Of a DNA stretch of 64,000 nt, positions 20,422-30,245 are shown piece by piece. The notes under the pieces are model-generated. The model searched no databases. It saw only the letters and a program-made list of their open reading frames with translations, and was not told the DNA's origin. The stretch comes from Chrysophaeum taylorii (lineage: Eukaryota > Sar > Pelagophyceae > Pelagomonadales > Pelagomonadaceae): assembly GCA_029834535.1 (NCBI GenBank), contig JAQMWT010000109.1:186001-250000 (forward strand), in the 5' to 3' direction. The first letter of the stretch is position 1; each line of letters starts with the position of its first letter. The position numbers were made by a program, and so were the translations under genes.

Positions 20422-22533
20422 CTAACAATAGTAGGAAGGCGCGGCTCGACTATCGTCGTCGTCCGGATGACTTCCGAGGAGGTCCTCGAGGTCGGCCCAT
20501 TGGTCGTAGTGGTCGTCGACCTGGGCCTGGAGGCGGGCGCGGTCGTCGTAAAGGGGAGCGAGTGCCGCCGAGTCCGAAGCGACAGCGGCCATTCGTTCGT
20601 CGAGATCGGCGATGGCAGTTTCGAGGTCGGCGATGGTTTCTCCGAGCTTTTCGATGAGACGGGGGGCGTTGAGGCGGCGGCGGCGTTTGGCGTCGCTCTC
20701 TTTGCGTTCGGCGGCCTTTAGTTGTCGTGCCTTTCGGGCGGCGGCGGCGTCGTCGTCGTCGTCGTACGCGTCGTCGTCTAAGTCGTCGAGGAGCTGGAGG
20801 TAGTCCGACATGGATCCAGCAAGGGTGGCGACATCGCCGTCGGCCAAGACGATGAGTTTGTCGCAGGTGGCGTCGAGGAGGGCGCGGTCGTGGCTGACGA
20901 GGAGGAGGGCGCCGCGGTAGTCGTCGACGAGGAAGCGCTCGAGCGCCTGGAGCGTGGCAAGGTCGAGGTCGTTGGAGGGTTCGTCGAGGACGAGAAAGTT
21001 CGGGTTCGAGTCGAGGACCTGCATCAGTTGGAGTCGTCGGCGTTCGCCGCCGGAGAGGCGGTCGAGGGGGGCTTCCTCGAGGCCCTCGAACTGGTAGCGG
21101 CGAAGGAGCGCGAGGGCAGCCGAGAGGCGGTCGTCGGGACGAGCTTCGCGCCGAGAAACCGTCGCGAGAGCAACGTCGAGGGGCGACGAATATTCCGTCG
21201 CCGCGGGCACGACCTGGGAGTAGTAGGCAACGCGCGCGCGCGCCGCGAGCCAGGCCTCGCCTTGGGTCGGGCGGTCGCGGGGCCGGGTTCCGGCGACGAG
21301 GCAGTTTTGCTTCGCGGCGACCGAGACGAGACTCTCGACGAGGCTGGACTTGCCGACGCCGTTTTCGCCCACGATCCCGACGCGGTCGGCGGGGCCGAGG
21401 TCGTAGTCGAAGGGCTCGAGGAGTCCGGGGAGCGCGAAGTCCTCGAAGGACGCGATCGCGCCGCCGCTCAGCGCTCGGCGCTCGGTCCCGAGAGACACGG
21501 ACGACGCGACGGTCGCGCGCGCGTCGTCGCGCAGGTCGTCAATGCTCCGGACGCGCGCGGAGGACTTGGTCTGGCGAGCCTTGGCGCCGCGCCGCAGCCA
21601 CGCGAGCTCCTTGCGCAGCCTCGCGCGCGCGGCGGCGGTCGCGCTCGCGTCGTTCGCGAGGCGTCTCGCCTTGCCCGCGACGTACGCCTCGACGAGCGAG
21701 ACCCCGTTCGTCTCGTTCTTGTGCTCGTAGGTCTTGCCGCCGTCGAGCTCTACGAGCGAGGTGGCCACGTTCTCCGAGAAGACGCGGTCGTGCGACACGA
21801 AGGCGACGCACGTCGACGGCAGCTCGCGCCTCAGAAACGATTCGAGCCAGCGCACCGCCCAAACGTCGAGGTGATTCGTCGGCTCGTCGAGCAGGCAAAG
21901 GTCCGGCGCGGAAAGCAGCGCGGCCGCCAGGGCGACGCGCTTCTTCTCCCCGCCCGAGAGTTCCCCGAGCTTGCGGTCGGCCAGGTGCGCGATCTTCAGC
22001 TTGGCGCTCACCGTCGCGATCGCCGCCTCGACGAGCCACGCGCCGTCCCGCCCCGCGCGTTCCATCGCTACCTCGTACCGCTTCAGCGCCCCGGCATCCC
22101 GCGGCGCGGCCTCGAGCTCCCGCGCGGCAGCCTCGAGCGCCCGCGCGGCCTCGACCTCGGGCCCGTCGCCGCCGATCAGCGTGTTCCGGACGGTCGCTTC
22201 CGCGAACTCCGGGCCTTGGAACGGCTCCTGCTCGACCAACGCCACGCGCGCGCCGCGCCGCAGACGCACGCCGCCGGCATCCACGCTCTCCACGCCCGCG
22301 AGCACGCGCAGCGTCGTGCTCTTCCCGCACCCGTTCACGCCCACGAGGCAACATCGCTCGCCCGCATGCAGCCGCAGACTCGCCGCGTCGAGCTGCTTGC
22401 GACGCCCGTCGTACGACTTGGACGCCTCCTCCACCCAAGCCACCGTCGCGCGCTTCTTCTGCCCCTCGACCCACGACAGTCCTACACACACCGTGCTGCC
22501 TCTCATCATCATCATCACCAACACCGCCAGCAT
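20422..22533 (-). CDS. ABCF-family ATPase (Uup/EF-3-like, two ABC domains)
   Basis: 703 aa from ATG 22533, no intron. There are two nucleotide-binding domains and no membrane part. Domain 1 has Walker [10 protein letters not shown] (residues 65-73), signature LSGGEKKR and Walker [13 protein letters not shown]. Domain 2 has Walker [10 protein letters not shown], signature LSGGERRR and [13 protein letters not shown] charged linker separates them, and a C-terminal Lys/Arg/Glu coiled coil (about 600-680) resembles the Uup C-terminal domain. ABCF proteins act on ribosomes or nucleic acid in translation control, not in transport. The N-terminal hydrophobic Met-rich stretch (residues 1-20) could be an organelle presequence, so plastid or mitochondrial location is possible. 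Confidence 0.88.
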   Translation of the reverse strand: MLAVLVMMMMRGSTVCVGLSWVEGQKKRATVAWVEEASKSYDGRRKQLDAASLRLHAGERCCLVGVNGCGKSTTLRVLAGVESVDAGGVRLRRGARVALVEQEPFQGPEFAEATVRNTLIGGDGPEVEAARALEAAARELEAAPRDAGALKRYEVAMERAGRDGAWLVEAAIATVSAKLKIAHLADRKLGELSGGEKKRVALAAALLSAPDLCLLDEPTNHLDVWAVRWLESFLRRELPSTCVAFVSHDRVFSENVATSLVELDGGKTYEHKNETNGVSLVEAYVAGKARRLANDASATAAARARLRKELAWLRRGAKARQTKSSARVRSIDDLRDDARATVASSVSLGTERRALSGGAIASFEDFALPGLLEPFDYDLGPADRVGIVGENGVGKSSLVESLVSVAAKQNCLVAGTRPRDRPTQGEAWLAARARVAYYSQVVPAATEYSSPLDVALATVSRREARPDDRLSAALALLRRYQFEGLEEAPLDRLSGGERRRLQLMQVLDSNPNFLVLDEPSNDLDLATLQALERFLVDDYRGALLLVSHDRALLDATCDKLIVLADGDVATLAGSMSDYLQLLDDLDDDAYDDDDDAAAARKARQLKAAERKESDAKRRRRLNAPRLIEKLGETIADLETAIADLDERMAAVASDSAALAPLYDDRARLQAQVDDHYDQWADLEDLLGSHPDDDDSRAAPSYYC

Positions 22534-22550
22534 CGCGCATCGAGACTGAG

Positions 22551-23270
22551 TCAGAGTGCGGTGGTGGTCGAGAAAAGCCCGATTTGCTGGGGCATGAGGC
22601 CGCAGGCGTACGAGAGGCAGGGGCCACGCTGTCGGAGGTGGCCGAGGTCTCGCAGGGCCTCGGCGAGCTGGGCCGCTCGCTTGATGCTATAGCAGACGAA
22701 GATGGGAGGCGTAGACGGGCCGCCGCCGCCGCAAAGCACGCGGAGCGCGGCGGCGAACTGGTCAATGTCGACGTTGGCGAAAGGCGGGTCGGCGAAGAGA
22801 GCGTCGAATTCGAAGCCGCTGTCGAGAGGACATGGTCGCGCGAAATCGAACGGTTCCCAGCGAAGTTCCTGAAACCGCTCGTCGCGGTCGAGCAGCAGGT
22901 AGTCGCGTTTCCCGTCGAGCGCGACAGCGAGCGACGGGACGCCCACGAGGAGCGGTCGCTCGTAGGCCAAGGCGAGTCCGGCGAGTCGCGCCGTCGTCGC
23001 CTCGTCGAAGAAGAACTGCTCGTACCGATGATCCTCTTCGACGCGCGTTCCACGCACGGCGAGCCAACTTGGCTCGAGGTCCGTCGCGCGGCCGCGCCGC
23101 CTTGCCACCGCGCACGCCTCGGCCTTCTTCCTTTCGGCCCACGCGCGCTCCCTATTTGTCTTCTTCTTCTTGCCCCATGCCTCCACGCCGCATCGCAGCG
23201 GCGGCGATGGCACAAGGGCGCCGGCTTGGCCCAACAACAAGAACACCACCCTCCACCAAAGGGCCCACAT
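22551..23270 (-). CDS. EEF1AKMT1/N6AMT2-like methyltransferase
   Basis: 239 aa from ATG 23270; the upstream extension to 23402 starts only at TTG. The N-terminus [20 protein letters not shown] looks like a signal peptide or signal anchor. The core matches the N6-adenineMlase-type family, whose animal members methylate eEF1A lysines. [15 protein letters not shown] is the family N-terminal box, followed by a short Rossmann part, then [14 protein letters not shown] with the DPPY-like catalytic motif (DPPF), and a C-terminal Lys/Cys-containing strand region. The substrate cannot be read from sequence. It is divergent from the dUTPase gene with 157 bp between starts. The ABCF start is only 17 bp from its stop. 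Confidence 0.7.
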   Translation of the reverse strand: MWALWWRVVFLLLGQAGALVPSPPLRCGVEAWGKKKKTNRERAWAERKKAEACAVARRRGRATDLEPSWLAVRGTRVEEDHRYEQFFFDEATTARLAGLALAYERPLLVGVPSLAVALDGKRDYLLLDRDERFQELRWEPFDFARPCPLDSGFEFDALFADPPFANVDIDQFAAALRVLCGGGGPSTPPIFVCYSIKRAAQLAEALRDLGHLRQRGPCLSYACGLMPQQIGLFSTTTAL

Positions 23271-23427
23271 TGGCCATCGAGTAGCGGTTGTTTGCCGCGA
23301 GCGCGCAGAGGCTAGCAACAGGATGTCGACCAGTATAACAATTACCCCCTCAACCGTTAAAATGGCCAAGCTAAATAAACCCTGCTCCGTTGTTCCTTTC
23401 AAAACGATTCAATTTCTCGTCTTGGTG

Positions 23428-24129
23428 ATGGCGTGGGCGCATCGAGTCGACAAGTTCTACGTGAAGCGCCTTTCGGAGAAGGCCAAGTTGCCCGTGAGTC
23501 GATGCGCGACGCGGCGGACGCCTCCGTAGGTCCGCGGCTCGGAGTTGGCGGCGGGCTGGGACCTCTCGAGCGCGGCGGACATGGTCGTCCCCGCAAACGG
23601 CAAGGCGATCGTCCCAACGGATCTCGCCATCGCCATCCCCGAAGACTGCTACGCTCGGATCGCCCCGCGTAAGGACCGCGTCGTTGTTGCTTGCGACCGT
23701 CGACGCAGGCTCGGGCCTCGCGGCAAAGCACTCGATCGACACGGGCGCGGGCGTCGTCGACGCAGACTATCGCGGTCCCGTCGGCGTCATCCTCTTCAAC
23801 CATGGCCCCCAGGACTTTGAGATCAAGCAAGGCGACCGCATCGCACAGTGCGTCTCGTTCGCGACGCCGTGGTGAGTTTTTTTTTTAGGCTCATCCTCGA
23901 GAAAGTCCGCCTCGACGTCCCCTTGAAGGAAATCGATGACCTCCCCGAGACAGCGCGCGGCGCCGCCGGCTTTGGCTCGACCGGCGTCTCGGACGAGCCG
24001 CTCACGAAGAAGCCCCGCGCGGCCGACGCCGCGCCACCCGAGGAGGACCCGCTTGTGGCCCTCCATGCCAAGTACGATGACCTCCTCACTCGGATCCAGC
24101 AACTCGAAGAAAAAGGGGGGTCCGTGTGA
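23428..24129 (+). CDS. dUTP diphosphatase (dUTPase)
   Basis: dUTPase hydrolyses dUTP to dUMP, keeping uracil out of DNA. Exons: 23428-23493, 23530-23668, 23709-23847, 23889-24129, with introns of 36, 40 and 41 nt. They sum to 585 nt (194 aa) with all frames matching. All five family motifs are restored by splicing: AAGWDLSSA (I), IAPRSGLAAK (II), [14 protein letters not shown] (III), GDRIAQLILEK (IV, across intron 3) and [10 protein letters not shown] (V, the C-terminal arm). A 60-residue charged, coiled-coil-like tail follows. The start ATG is tentative; in-frame ATGs lie further upstream (e.g. 23361), which could add an N-terminal extension. Confidence 0.88.
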
Positions 24130-24262
24130 AGCCCTCCTCATGTTATCGTGGCGTCCGTTTATTAACCTCAGGGAGAACTCTGTGGTCGGGTCGGTCGTGT
24201 CGCGTCGGGGGGGTGCTGCTGTAACCAGCCCGCGGTGGCTAGGTGATGTCGAAATGAAACAT

Positions 24263-26695
24263 TCATATCAGCGTCGAGCTTCTCCGCCTGGACGCTGGTT
24301 GCGCATCATGTTCTGAGTCTTGTGAGCCACGGGAGCTTAGCGACGCGCGGCGCACGCGCTCTCGGAAGTCCTCGGGGTCGGGCTGCGCGTGCGCTTTGAG
24401 TCTCAAAAAGGTGTCTGGCCGAGCGAAGTCGCGCCGCGCACCGCGCTGGAGGTTGCCTGCGCTTCTGAAGTTCTGCTGCCGCTGGATGGCCTCGACGCAT
24501 TTGGCGATGTCCATGACTACCGACTCGAGACGGCACTGGGATGTCTCGATTCGCTTGACCGAGTCGAGTGTTTCCTCGATTGATTCGTCGGTCATCGTCG
24601 CGGGAATGTCGCTCGTGGCGGAATCTCTTCTGCTGGACACGCGATTGTTGATGTACGGCGGCGGCTGTTCGAGAGACCCGTCGAACGAATGTGTGCTCCC
24701 CCCGGTCCCCTTTTCGCGAAACCATCTTCGACCCGACGACGCGAGCATCTTGGGGGTCAACGCGCGCCCGACTGGCTTGTAGGAACCGGTCAACATTGAA
24801 TGCTGCCGTTTGCGGAACGAGGCCGCAAGCTTAACCAAACGCATCTTGAGGGCGTAAAAGCGATTTGCCGAGGCGATCATTGCGCGTTCGTTTGCGAACA
24901 AAGGGTCTTCGAGGATCCCGAAGAAGTCTTCGCGCGAGATGCACGTGACGAGCACGTACGATAACGCGGCACCAATCGTGCGGTCGATGAGACTGACATC
25001 GGACATGATGAACTCCGCGCCTGCGCGGATAGGAAATCAACAATATTCACGGTGCTGGATGTCAGTTTACTCGCGCACCCCAGAGAGATCCTTTGGATAA
25101 AATTCTTCCGCGGCGCGCGACGATGCCGGACTGCAAAATAAACAGGGAATACGAAATGTCGATCGGCTCCATCGGCGCGAACATGATAGACGTCAGCGAC
25201 TGTGAAAGCTCGATGATGAACTCTTTGCTCGCGGGCTTGAGGTACCACACGTTTGTGATCCAGGGCTCGTTGATGACTGCCGCGACGTCCCCGCGGAGTG
25301 AAAAACTGAACAAGTTCTCGAGTGAGTGGTACGACGCCGCACGCTGGTGTTGCTTGCTGTTGATGAGAAAGAGACGACATCTCGTCTTGAGTTCGGACGG
25401 AAATTTTCTGTCTGCCATCATGACGTTGAGCTCGTCCATGCGTTGACGGTATTGTGACTCTTGCGCGTTCATCGATGACACGATGCTGCAGAACGACCCG
25501 ATCATGAACGCCCAAAACACGGCGCTGACAGCCATGAGAAAGACGGCGACAGCGCACTCGTGATGCGTCGACGGCACGACGTCGCCGTAGCCGATGCCCG
25601 TCATCGTGTAAATGCTGTAATACAAGCTCACGGTGTACGTCTGCAGCGCCGAGCCCCTGTCGAACAGTGGCCGGCCGTCACCGTCTCGGAGCAGCAATCT
25701 GCGTTCCTTGATCCACGACCATGATGCTTTGCCGATGATATCCGGGCTCGCCGCGAGGCCCCACAAACACGCGCTCCAGTGCGCAAAAATGATCAGCATA
25801 GCCGCCAGCTTATAGATACCTAGCGTCGCGTACGACATCGTAAACACGGCGTAGATTTCCCACCGAGCATGCATTCGCTTCAACCGCCATACGCGCGCCA
25901 GCTTAAGCAACCGCAGCACCCGAACCAACTTCAACCATCGCAAGTCGTCGCTTGCCACCAGCGCCGAAAGGAGATCCACCGGCACTGATGACACCAAGTC
26001 GATGAGGAACCAACTCTTGATGTAGTGCTTGGCGATGAGGTGGCGGTTTTTGATGAGGATATTCCCGCGCGTCGTGTCGTAGTAGCCCATGAAAAACTGG
26101 AGGATGAGATCGCCAATGAATATCATGTCGATGATACGGTTCAAGACAAACAGAGCATCGTCTTGAGGCTGCGGTAGGAACGATGACTCGACGGGAGTCA
26201 CCACCGCGGTGATGATGAGCTGCGCGCGCGCGAACGACGGATCACAACAAAACGCAAGGCATGAAAAGCCCTTACCGCGCAAAATGTCACCACGTCCCAC
26301 CGCTTCACGGCACGGCTTGAAGGCAGCACGACCCATCGATTCCCGTCGCGCAATCGTATGCGGATGGCTGCGATCTCCTGTTGCAATGTCTTCGGGCAAT
26401 TGACATTCGGCGCGGACGTTCTTCTTTCGGGCACGGCCTTGTCCGCCAGCACATCGCCGTCGTTTAAGCGCGCCCACAAACGCAGTTGACTCCGCGCTCG
26501 GATAGAGGCCGCCCGCTGTACGACTTGCTCGCCCAACGAAGTCAATGCCTCGGCGTCGTCATCCCTATCTTCCTCGCCATTTCCATCGTCATCGACCATT
26601 CGCGTTTCCCCGGAGTTGACGGGATGTACCTTCGCACCAAACGGTTGCGTGTCCTCCAAGCTTGGAAGGACGTATTTCGACCCCATCACGCTCAT
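24263..26695 (-). CDS. Voltage-gated K+ channel with C-terminal cyclic-nucleotide-binding-like domain
   Basis: Exons 26695-26276, 26219-25079, 25020-24263; introns of 56 and 58 nt; 2319 nt, 772 aa. The acidic cytosolic N-terminus is followed by S1 (WDVVTFCALIITAVV, created by splicing), S2-S3, and an S4 rich in Arg/Lys (LKLVRVLRLLKLARVWRLKR). The pore has the K+ filter TGIGYGDV (about residue 350). An S6, a C-linker (about 400-460) and a CNBD-like fold (about 470-580) come next, then a long Ser/Arg-rich tail. The layout is that of KCNH/CNG/plant Shaker channels. The CNBD lacks the usual GE...R-A-S phosphate cassette (it reads GSLWGAEFIMSD), so direct cNMP gating is doubtful. Plasma membrane location is inferred. 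Confidence 0.85.
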
Positions 26696-26735
26696 ACGCT
26701 AACCTTCTTTTCAGTACCCTTTTGAGATCGTAAAG

Positions 26736-28488
26736 ATACATCGGTAACTTTGATAGGTGCATATTTTTTTAGTATTACGATGTATGATTATCATCGATCC
26801 AAGGCTCGAAGGCCAGATTAATCGATAATCGTAGAGAATTAGAAAGAGAGACCTAAAGAGAAAAAAAAGAGCGGCGGGCCCAAAGAGCCAGATGGTGGAA
26901 ACACGACAAGGAAGTCGAAAGCAGAGAGAGGGGCGAGATCGGCGCGTGACAGCAATGTAAGTGCAAAGGGAGATACCAGAAGAGCAGGCGAGGGAGCGGA
27001 CCAAAGCGAAGGCAGCGGCGGCGGCGGTGGCAGAACGCACGCTGGAGATAAAGTGCGGGGCACAGCGCAAATTTGCGCAGAGATTGGCACAAGAAAAGGT
27101 GTGCAGAAGAGCATGCGAGTGGGGGTGAGCTCTTGGTCAAGTAAAGCCAGCGAGCACGGCAGCGTACTGGTCAGAGTGAAGACGGCGGCGGCTGCAGAAT
27201 GCAAGCTGGATACAAAGCGCGCGGCACAACACACGGCAGGTCCAAGGAGACAAATCGAACTCCCTTGGCGAGGGTGAGCGGCGAATCGGAAGTAACACGC
27301 GGGGTCGTGACAGCGAGACGCGAGTCCGCAAGAACTTGGAAACACGGGGCAGTGGGTGGCAGCAGCAAGCAAAGCCGAGAGCGAGGACGCGGTCGTCGAG
27401 CCTGAGCAGTCTATATATTGCTATATCGCCGCCCATCGGGGGTTTTACCGAACCTTGATCACCAGCCTTAGGAGTCGACCTTTAAAGAGCTTGGTTACCA
27501 GGGGAAGAGTACCGCTCACAGGGGTAATTCAGGCCAGGGCTCATACACTTTCTCATGGGACAGGCACTCCCACGGCTCTCCGGTTATGGGCCCTTCCATG
27601 CACTCGAGATAGTGCGTTTAAACCAACCCTGTCGCTGCGTTCGAAACACCGAGGGAAGTACCCCGCCTGGTGGCGTCTTGTCCCGTCAAGGACTTGCTCG
27701 TGACTGGCGTCAACCGCTCGCTTCTGAAGTAACGCCGACGTGACGCCAGGCGGACGGCCTTGTTTTGTACATGCAATACGTTATTGTAAATGCGACAACA
27801 CACACACGCACAATCACTCAACACACAAACGTGGCCCCAGCGATGCATGATTCACCGGGGTGGTGCGCGTGTATTATTTTTCGTCCATATCTTTACCTTC
27901 ACGGCTGGCTGAGTCTCCACTGTCTACTCCTCTTAGCAGTCGACCTTTCAAAACACTCTGGCTATGTGTTCCACTCAGGCGGGCGAGGGAGCACAGCGAT
28001 GTTGTGATAGTAGTAAGCCATTAAGAAGCGGAAACGAAATCCGAAATCAGGCAGATCCGGAGAAAAACAACCGACCGACCCCCTTTTTGCCGCTACAGAT
28101 ATATCAGCCCTGGGCTCACACTCAGACTCGTGGGACGAACACTCCCCTCCCACGGCTCTCCGGGTAGGCCATCCTTTTCCGAGTGCTGGGACGAAGGGTT
28201 TGAGCCCCCGGAAGGGTTGGAGGACACGGAAGGTGCGTGTCCCATGCTTTGGGGGGGGATGTCGTGTCTCCGCCGAGCTGTGGTGCAGGCGAAGGAGAGA
28301 TTAGGGACCCCCCGACCGCAAGTGGGCGCACGCGCCCCGCCGCCAGATTGAGAGTTGCTTGCGCCGGCCCGCCTAGAACGTGCGGAACCGTGTTGACGAA
28401 CAACGACCGCAGTTTATACATTCTCACAAGCGCGGCGGATTAGATAGTGATTCTAATAAGTTATTTAGATAGCTAGGTAGTTATATCG
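26736..28488. other. Intergenic with Copia-type LTR remnants, no supported gene
   Basis: Two plus-strand LTR-like pieces are homologous to each other: about 27465-27593 and 27931-28178. Both start at the dispersed CTTAGCAGTCGACCTTTAAA motif. Both end in CCCACGGCTCTCCGG, which in the first runs into the PBS string GGTTATGGGCCC (27582-27593). ORFs at 26839-27436 are Ser/Pro/Cys-rich in several frames and look like non-coding DNA. Confidence 0.45.
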
Positions 28489-28538
28489 TGTGTCAGATGC
28501 CGATTGTTGACTCGACATCGACGCAAGGACCCGCGGGT

Positions 28539-28982
28539 TTATTCAGGAGGACTCTTCGCCCGAGGCGGCGGGGCGTCGTCGTTGTCGTGGTTTGCAGGTT
28601 CGTCCTGGTACGAGAGGAGATCGGGGGGGTATTTGGCAAGGAGGTCGTCGATGACCCTGGCGTTTTCGCTGGCCGAATCTGCGATGGCAAAGGCCTCGAG
28701 CCAATAATTGGCGATTTGTGGCGCTTGTATGTTTGTTTGGATCCCCGAACGCGATCTTCTCGGCGCCGAGGGCGGGACGGCGCGCTTCTCGGCGGGGGGT
28801 GGTCGTTCCTGGTGCCCCCCCGAGCGGCGCCTCTTCTTAGTGTTGTGGTTGGCGCACCGGCTGCAGAGCGTGATGCCTTCGGCCGAGGTGTAGGTGAGTT
28901 TGACGCCCCCGAGGATGCAGTCGCACGACGCGCAGAACACCGTCTCCTCGTTTCGCTTGCGTCGGAAGTCTTCGAAGAGCAT
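28539..28982 (-). CDS. Small putative zinc-ribbon protein, unknown function
   Basis: 147 aa, from ATG 28982. I do not recognise a named family. The N-terminal third has two CxxC pairs (CASC at about 17-20 and CSRC at about 40-43) spaced like a treble-clef or zinc-ribbon fold. A basic, Pro-rich stretch (KKRRR, about 49-53) that could be a nuclear signal follows. The C-terminal half is acidic with a predicted helix around residues 90-118. Base composition matches flanking genes. No intron was needed. It could be a small nucleic-acid-binding or ribosome-associated protein; this is inference only. Confidence 0.5.
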   Translation of the reverse strand: MLFEDFRRKRNEETVFCASCDCILGGVKLTYTSAEGITLCSRCANHNTKKRRRSGGHQERPPPAEKRAVPPSAPRRSRSGIQTNIQAPQIANYWLEAFAIADSASENARVIDDLLAKYPPDLLSYQDEPANHDNDDAPPPRAKSPPE

Positions 28983-29011
28983 TTTCCGTAAGATTTTTTT
29001 TCTATTTCAAG

Positions 29012-29012
29012 G

Positions 29013-29051
<39 letters not shown>

Positions 29052-29052
29052 T
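29012..29052 (+). repeat. (GTGC)n microsatellite
   Basis: Ten tandem GTGC units just upstream of the zinc-ribbon gene start (minus strand), so within its promoter or 5' UTR. Confidence 0.9.
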
Positions 29053-29195
29053 TCTAGGAGGTACGATAAGCAACAAGAGAAGGACGGCCAGGGGAGGTCC
29101 GCGAGCACGTTGACGACATGGTTCTGGCTTCGGGAAGGGTTATTAGAGGGAGTTAGAACCAAAGGGATAGTTGTAATAATAACCCTCCCTTTTCC

Positions 29196-30106
29196 TAACT
29201 ACTAATCGACAGATGTTTGTCTCTCTGTCTGTCTGTTTGTCCCTCGATTTAGGGTAAGGATCAGGTAGGCGCGAGAGCCAGACAGTGATCCTCCAAGCCG
29301 TCTACGGCGACCTCGCAGACTATCTCCACGACCCGCGGCGGCTCTTTCAGCGCGCCATTCTCACGCCCCGTCGAAACGATGTTGTCGATGCTGACAACGC
29401 GCGCATGACCGCGGCCTTTTTTTCCCGGTGACGAGGCGTCGGAGTTCTTTTCGGCTACTAGGCTGGGTCGGAAGACGACGCCTCGCTCTTTACAGTAGAG
29501 TTTTCAACTCCCTGACAACCAACGGGATGCTGACTTTGAGCGCGAGCTTAAGGTCTTTGAAACCTCGACCCGTCGCACGGCCACTGCAACGGTACCAGAT
29601 ACATTATCGATCGTGTCGTTGTCACCGAGGCTCCTCCAACCTCTATCGCTTAAGGCCCGCCGACGCCAAACGATCAACAAGAGCCAGGGCCAGACGCCCT
29701 GCGAGGTCGGCGTCCTCTTGCCCACAAGCCCGTATTCTGCCACGTCCAGCTCTACGTGGCTCTCTGTCGATCGGCAACCCCGAGGATACCCTCTTCTGGG
29801 TCGACGACTCCACCCTACCCCACACCTGCTGCGCAATACCGATAAGCCCCCTCCCGGCGTCTAACGCGCACTATAGGTTAACTTACTGGGACCAGGTGAA
29901 CTTACTGGAACCAGGTGAACTTACTGGGGTTAGAGATTGGGACTAGGTGAACTAAGTGACCAGGTGAACTTACTGAGACCAAGTGCGAACTTACTGGGGC
30001 TTTTAGAGTAAACTCAAAGCTTAGCGGCGTGTGCGGATCAAAGCAGCTTAGATTGGCAGGGGTGGGAGCGACGAGCTCAAAGGAGAGTGGGGTGAGTGGG
30101 TGTGGG
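29196..30106 (+). mobile_element. Helitron-like 3' fragment (PIF1-type helicase remnant), left part
   Basis: The plus strand, in mixed frames, encodes ILQAVYGDLADYLHDPRR, RAILTPRRNDVVDADNARM, NLDPSHGHCNGTRYIIDRVV and PVFCHVQLYVALCR. These are the C-terminal helicase motifs of Helitron RepHel proteins (ILTPxNxDVxxIN, NGTRxIV, PVFxHGQLYVALSR). Stops and frame shifts show decay. The helicase part (about 29286-29800) is followed by short subterminal repeats of the type GGTGAACTTACTGG. The unit is inverted relative to the tandem array at 59.1-64 kb. The fragment is interrupted at 30107 by a TIR transposon and resumes at 34780. Confidence 0.75.
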
Positions 30107-30193
30107 TAGGGTCGGATAAGAAAGCTCAAAACTAGGCCCTAGCCTACATTTCGAACACCAAACGAGAAACCCTCATTCAAAAGTGGATTGTCT

Positions 30194-30218
30194 CAGGCTA
30201 TGTTTCAAACATAGCCTG
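30194..30218. repeat. Perfect 12-bp palindrome near the transposon left end
   Basis: CAGGCTATGTTT, one C, then AAACATAGCCTG: a perfect inverted repeat with a 1-nt spacer, 88 bp inside the left TIR and 28 bp before the transposase ATG. A shorter palindrome CTAGG-C-CCTAG lies at 30132-30142. It could bind a dimeric transposase or act on the transcript; inference. Confidence 0.8.
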
Positions 30219-30245
30219 CAAAATCACAAAATCGGCGTTCCGCCC

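Noticed and set aside
20890-22692. 600-aa plus-strand frame opposite the ABCF gene
   Set aside because: Arg/Glu/Ala-rich antisense shadow; the minus strand has all ABC motifs.
23848-23888. A 17-nt or 20-nt intron (gtgag-T10-ag) in the dUTPase gene
   Set aside because: A donor further left (after CACA at 23847) gives a 41-nt intron like its neighbours and restores GDRIAQLILEK exactly; the tiny introns would leave an extra non-family insert.
25062-26477. K+ channel starting at 26477 as one exon
   Set aside because: That start is non-ATG and the first ~85 residues are Arg-rich nonsense; splicing at 26276/26219 rebuilds S1 as WDVVTFCALIITAVV.
26839-27436. 177-aa and neighbouring minus-strand ORFs
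   Set aside because: Several frames are open at once with Cys/Ser/Pro-rich content and no splice sites or domains; typical of non-coding GC-rich DNA.
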